DNA of 6,873 nt from Opitutus sp. GAS368. GTDB lineage: Bacteria > Verrucomicrobiota > Verrucomicrobiia > Opitutales > Opitutaceae. Numbering within the stretch: position 1 is the stretch's first letter; the number at the start of each line of letters is the position of its first letter. The notes beneath the pieces were generated by a model. That model saw only the letters and a program-made list of their open reading frames with translations. It was not told the DNA's origin and did no database searches. Where the stretch lies: the NCBI GenBank assembly GCA_945861235.1, contig CAMATV010000180.1, forward strand, positions 1 through 6,873, given 5' to 3'. The translations under genes were made by a program, and so were the position numbers. Below, piece after piece: positions 5,565 through 6,873 of the stretch.

Positions 5565-6215
5565 TTACTGGCGGATCGTGACCTTCTTCATCACCGGCGG
5601 CGTGGTCGGCTTGCTCATGCCGCCGTCCATTCCGCGCGTCGTCGGCACCTCGGCGAGCGCATCCACGACCTCGATACCCTTGGTGACGCGGCCGAAAATG
5701 GTGTAGCTCGCTGGGAGCGGGAAGTCTTTGTGTAGAATGAAAAACTGGCTGCCTTGAGTGTTTGGCCCCGCGTTGGCCATTGCGACGAGGCCGCGTTTGT
5801 AACCGAGGCCATTCTGATAGAGCGGCGAATCTTTCACGATCTCATCGGCAAATTTCCCACCCCACGCGCTCTCGCCGCCGCGCCCGTCGCCTTGCGGATC
5901 GCCGCCCTGAATCATGAAGCCTTTGACGATGCGGTGAAAGGTCAGCCCGTTGTAGTAACCGCGCTCGGCCAACAGGCGGAAATTTTCCGTGGTCTTCGGT
6001 GCATCGGAGACGAGCAGTTCGAATTCGACGACGCCCTTGTCGGTTTCGAGCACGGCAAACGACGGCCCCGCAGGAGGCGCGGCTGGCGTGGGCGCGGCGA
6101 CACTTTTCTCGGATTTTCCGCAACCGGCGGTGAGGAGGAGACCTGCTGCCAGGACCAGGCTGGCCGCGAAGCGACTCTGAGCGTGAATGAACGTGAATGC
6201 GCGGGAAGAGGGCAT
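5565..6215 (-). CDS. cyclophilin-type peptidyl-prolyl cis-trans isomerase, lipoprotein
   Basis: 216 residues. The N-terminus has a basic lead, a hydrophobic core AASLVLAAGLLL (17-28) and a lipobox TAGC ending at Cys32, so the mature protein is probably a lipid-anchored envelope protein. A Pro/Ala-rich linker (38-51) leads to a cyclophilin domain from about 53 to 215. Active-site residues known from human CypA are present: LTFHRIVKGFMIQGGDPQG (91-109) gives Arg95, Phe100, Met101 and Gln103; VAMANAG (144-150) gives Ala146 and Asn147; GSQFFI (155-160) gives Phe158. The CypA tryptophan (Trp121) region reads FPLPAS, so Trp is absent, as in many bacterial cyclophilins. It speeds folding of proline-containing proteins outside the cytoplasm. 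A good Shine-Dalgarno sequence (6222-6228) supports the start. The next - strand gene begins 297 bp away, so it is likely transcribed alone. Confidence 0.93.
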   Translation of the reverse strand: MPSSRAFTFIHAQSRFAASLVLAAGLLLTAGCGKSEKSVAAPTPAAPPAGPSFAVLETDKGVVEFELLVSDAPKTTENFRLLAERGYYNGLTFHRIVKGFMIQGGDPQGDGRGGESAWGGKFADEIVKDSPLYQNGLGYKRGLVAMANAGPNTQGSQFFILHKDFPLPASYTIFGRVTKGIEVVDALAEVPTTRGMDGGMSKPTTPPVMKKVTIRQ

Positions 6216-6221
6216 GCACGA

Positions 6222-6228
6222 CTTCTCC
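6222..6228 (-). promoter_or_regulatory. Shine-Dalgarno sequence of the cyclophilin gene
   Basis: On the - strand GGAGAAG lies 6 nt before the ATG at 6215. It is the clearest ribosome binding site in the window and fixes this start; most other genes here lack one. Confidence 0.75.
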
Positions 6229-6347
6229 GGACCAACGGCGGGGAGTCAAGGCGGCGAAACGATGCAGCGTGGCGTGTCCATGGCGATGAAGTCCCTGCGT
6301 CTAACATCGGTCGTTGAAACGCGGAGAGCGCGCGGGGACGCGGAGTC
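6229..6347. other. intergenic stretch upstream of the cyclophilin gene
   Basis: About 120 bp between the cyclophilin ribosome binding site and the palindromic element. On the - strand TTGACT (complement of 6243-6248) resembles a -35 box, but it lies too close to the start codon for a usual promoter. From 6316 to 6345 there is a CGCGGAG-rich stretch (the word CGCGGAG occurs twice). No other signal is seen. Confidence 0.3.
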
Positions 6348-6475
6348 ATACCAACGGCCCGTATGTTTCAGACTTTGCCATTGTAGGCCCGCCCGTTGGG
6401 CGGGCAACCCGGCCACCGGCCCGGCCTACAGCGGGCAACCCGGCCTACAGTCTAGAAACCAAAGGACGTTGGTAT
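6348..6475. mobile_element. 128-bp palindromic element with terminal inverted repeats (REP/MITE-like)
   Basis: The ends are the perfect 9-bp inverted repeat ATACCAACG (6348-6356) and CGTTGGTAT (6467-6475). Reading inwards from both ends, the arms keep sharing further words in the same order: TTTC, AGACT, then GTAGGCC. The core holds an 8-bp stem GCCCGCCC/GGGCGGGC (6387-6394, 6398-6405), the inverted pair TGTAGGCC/GGCCTACA (6382-6389, 6423-6430), and a 15-bp direct repeat GCGGGCAACCCGGCC at 6400 and 6431. The trinucleotide TCA occurs at both outer edges (6346-6348 and 6475-6477) and could be a target duplication, although it overlaps the repeat by one base. It encodes nothing, so it would be mobilised by a transposase elsewhere. 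A strong transcript hairpin could also end transcription from the right-hand - strand gene. Confidence 0.65.
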
Positions 6476-6477
6476 CA

Positions 6478-6644
6478 GGCAGGATTTGGGCGAAGCGTCC
6501 GCTGAACGTTGTCTCCGGCGGCGTGGCGAAATCCCCGAAGCCAAAAACCCCGCCCGCGCCCGTGCGGATGATCGGCAAAAATTTCTGCCGGCAACTGGTG
6601 CGCGATTCACCGGTGAGCGCGACGACTTCCCGCCGGTGGAGCGA
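6478..6644 (-). pseudogene. protein-like sequence continuing past the in-frame stop of the right-edge gene
   Basis: In the same frame as the right-edge gene, after its TAA (6645-6647), the - strand reads SLHRREVVALTGESRTSC, then QKFLPIIRTGAGGVFGFGDF and on through FAQILP, with GC-rich third codon positions and no further stop until a TAG inside the palindromic element (6426-6428). Other frames of this stretch are Arg/Ser-rich and not protein-like. The likely reading is that the gene was once longer and was cut short by a nonsense change, with its old 3' end now abutting the element. The protein family is not recognised. A true stop at 6645 followed by chance coding-like sequence is the alternative. 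Confidence 0.45.
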
Positions 6645-6873
6645 TTACGACAGCGGCACGGTGAGATCGAGCGTGTCGTCGGGCGATGCCGTTTTCATCC
6701 ACGCCTCCATGATCATCCACGCCTCCATGATCATCCACGCCTCCATAATCATCACCGCCGCTGTCGCTGCGTGCGCCCCGCAGATGAGCCGGGCGAGATT
6801 GGCGAATTGATCCTTCGCGTGCTCGTCCTTGAGCGACGAAGGGATGAAACAGATCGGCCCGCCGCGCCCACCG
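6645..6873 (-). CDS. C-terminal part of an unrecognised protein with a triplicated MIMEAW hexapeptide (partial)
   Basis: The frame is open to the right edge of the window (N-terminus missing) and ends at TAA 6645-6647; 75 residues are visible. It reads GGPICFIPSSLKDEHAKDQF, then ANLARLICGAHAATAAV, three tandem copies of M-I-M-E-A-W, and a tail MKTASPDDTLDLTVPLS. The last copy merges into WMKTAS, so an ancestral single MEAWMKT is likely and two 6-residue copies were added by an 18-bp tandem duplication (6696-6749) that keeps the frame. The segment around the repeat is helical and hydrophobic. Codon use (GC-rich third positions) supports coding on this strand. The family is not recognised; the protein may be non-functional because the frame seems to continue past the stop. 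Confidence 0.55.
   Translation of the reverse strand, partial: GGRGGPICFIPSSLKDEHAKDQFANLARLICGAHAATAAVMIMEAWMIMEAWMIMEAWMKTASPDDTLDLTVPLS
6696..6749. repeat. 18-bp tandem repeat, three copies, inside a coding frame
   Basis: The unit CATCCACGCCTCCATGAT occurs at 6696-6713, 6714-6731 and 6732-6749, the last with one change (G to A at 6747). A fourth copy begins with CATC and then diverges. Eighteen bases keep the - strand frame and give MIMEAW three times. Copies this similar point to a recent slippage event. Confidence 0.9.

Noticed and set aside
6243..6248. TTGACT (- strand) as the -35 box of the cyclophilin gene.
   Set aside because: A -10 box at normal spacing would fall on the ribosome binding site and none is visible.
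6696..6749. CRISPR-like repeat.
   Set aside because: The 18-bp copies are directly adjacent without spacers and stay in a coding frame.
6187..6810. 207-codon + strand open frame.
   Set aside because: It runs across the palindromic element and antisense to the right-edge coding frame; its translation is low-complexity and repeat-derived.

Overview
The window looks like chromosomal DNA from a high-GC Gram-negative bacterium. My best guess is a member of Verrucomicrobiota, near Opitutaceae. That guess rests on GC-rich third codon positions, few Shine-Dalgarno sequences, short GC-rich intergenic palindromes and the flavour of the proteins; no marker gene proves it. There is no rRNA, tRNA or CRISPR array.

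Left block (1-2520, + strand). The 3' end of one small gene is followed by a complete 57-aa gene. Both encode a lysine-rich peptide with the same spaced motif, L-x-D-L-(7 residues)-G-G. After 20 bp comes a GT-B glycosyltransferase (GT4, N-terminal domain of the 'FVHQNFP' type). It overlaps by ATGA a short GT-A-like glycosyltransferase. After 64 bp comes the first ~24 codons of a SAM-methyltransferase-like gene that then breaks off into unrelated sequence. The spacing suggests one transcription unit: peptide, peptide, sugar transferase, sugar transferase, broken methyltransferase. Its biological role is not known to me; polysaccharide or glycan synthesis is the conservative reading, and modification of the small peptides is a speculative one.

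Middle (about 2431-2934). A non-coding, probably scarred stretch holds a short motif reminiscent of REP-associated transposase flanks, a 58-bp imperfect hairpin with unpaired bases, and a repeated TGAGCCATGCA word. It separates the + strand block from a convergent - strand block.

Right block (2935-6215, all - strand). In transcription order: a periplasmic or membrane-anchored cyclophilin lipoprotein (peptidyl-prolyl isomerase), a nucleoside 2-deoxyribosyltransferase-like protein, uracil phosphoribosyltransferase (upp), and a secreted alpha/beta hydrolase of the esterase/dienelactone-hydrolase type. The deoxyribosyltransferase and upp are 40 bp apart and form a plausible nucleobase-salvage pair. 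A GC-rich palindrome lies between upp and the hydrolase.

Right edge (6216-6873). A 128-bp element with 9-bp terminal inverted repeats and strong internal palindromes (REP/MITE-like) sits just past the 3' end of a - strand coding region that runs off the window. That coding region carries three in-frame copies of an 18-bp repeat and an in-frame TAA, after which the same frame still looks protein-like. It is probably a decaying or recently altered gene.
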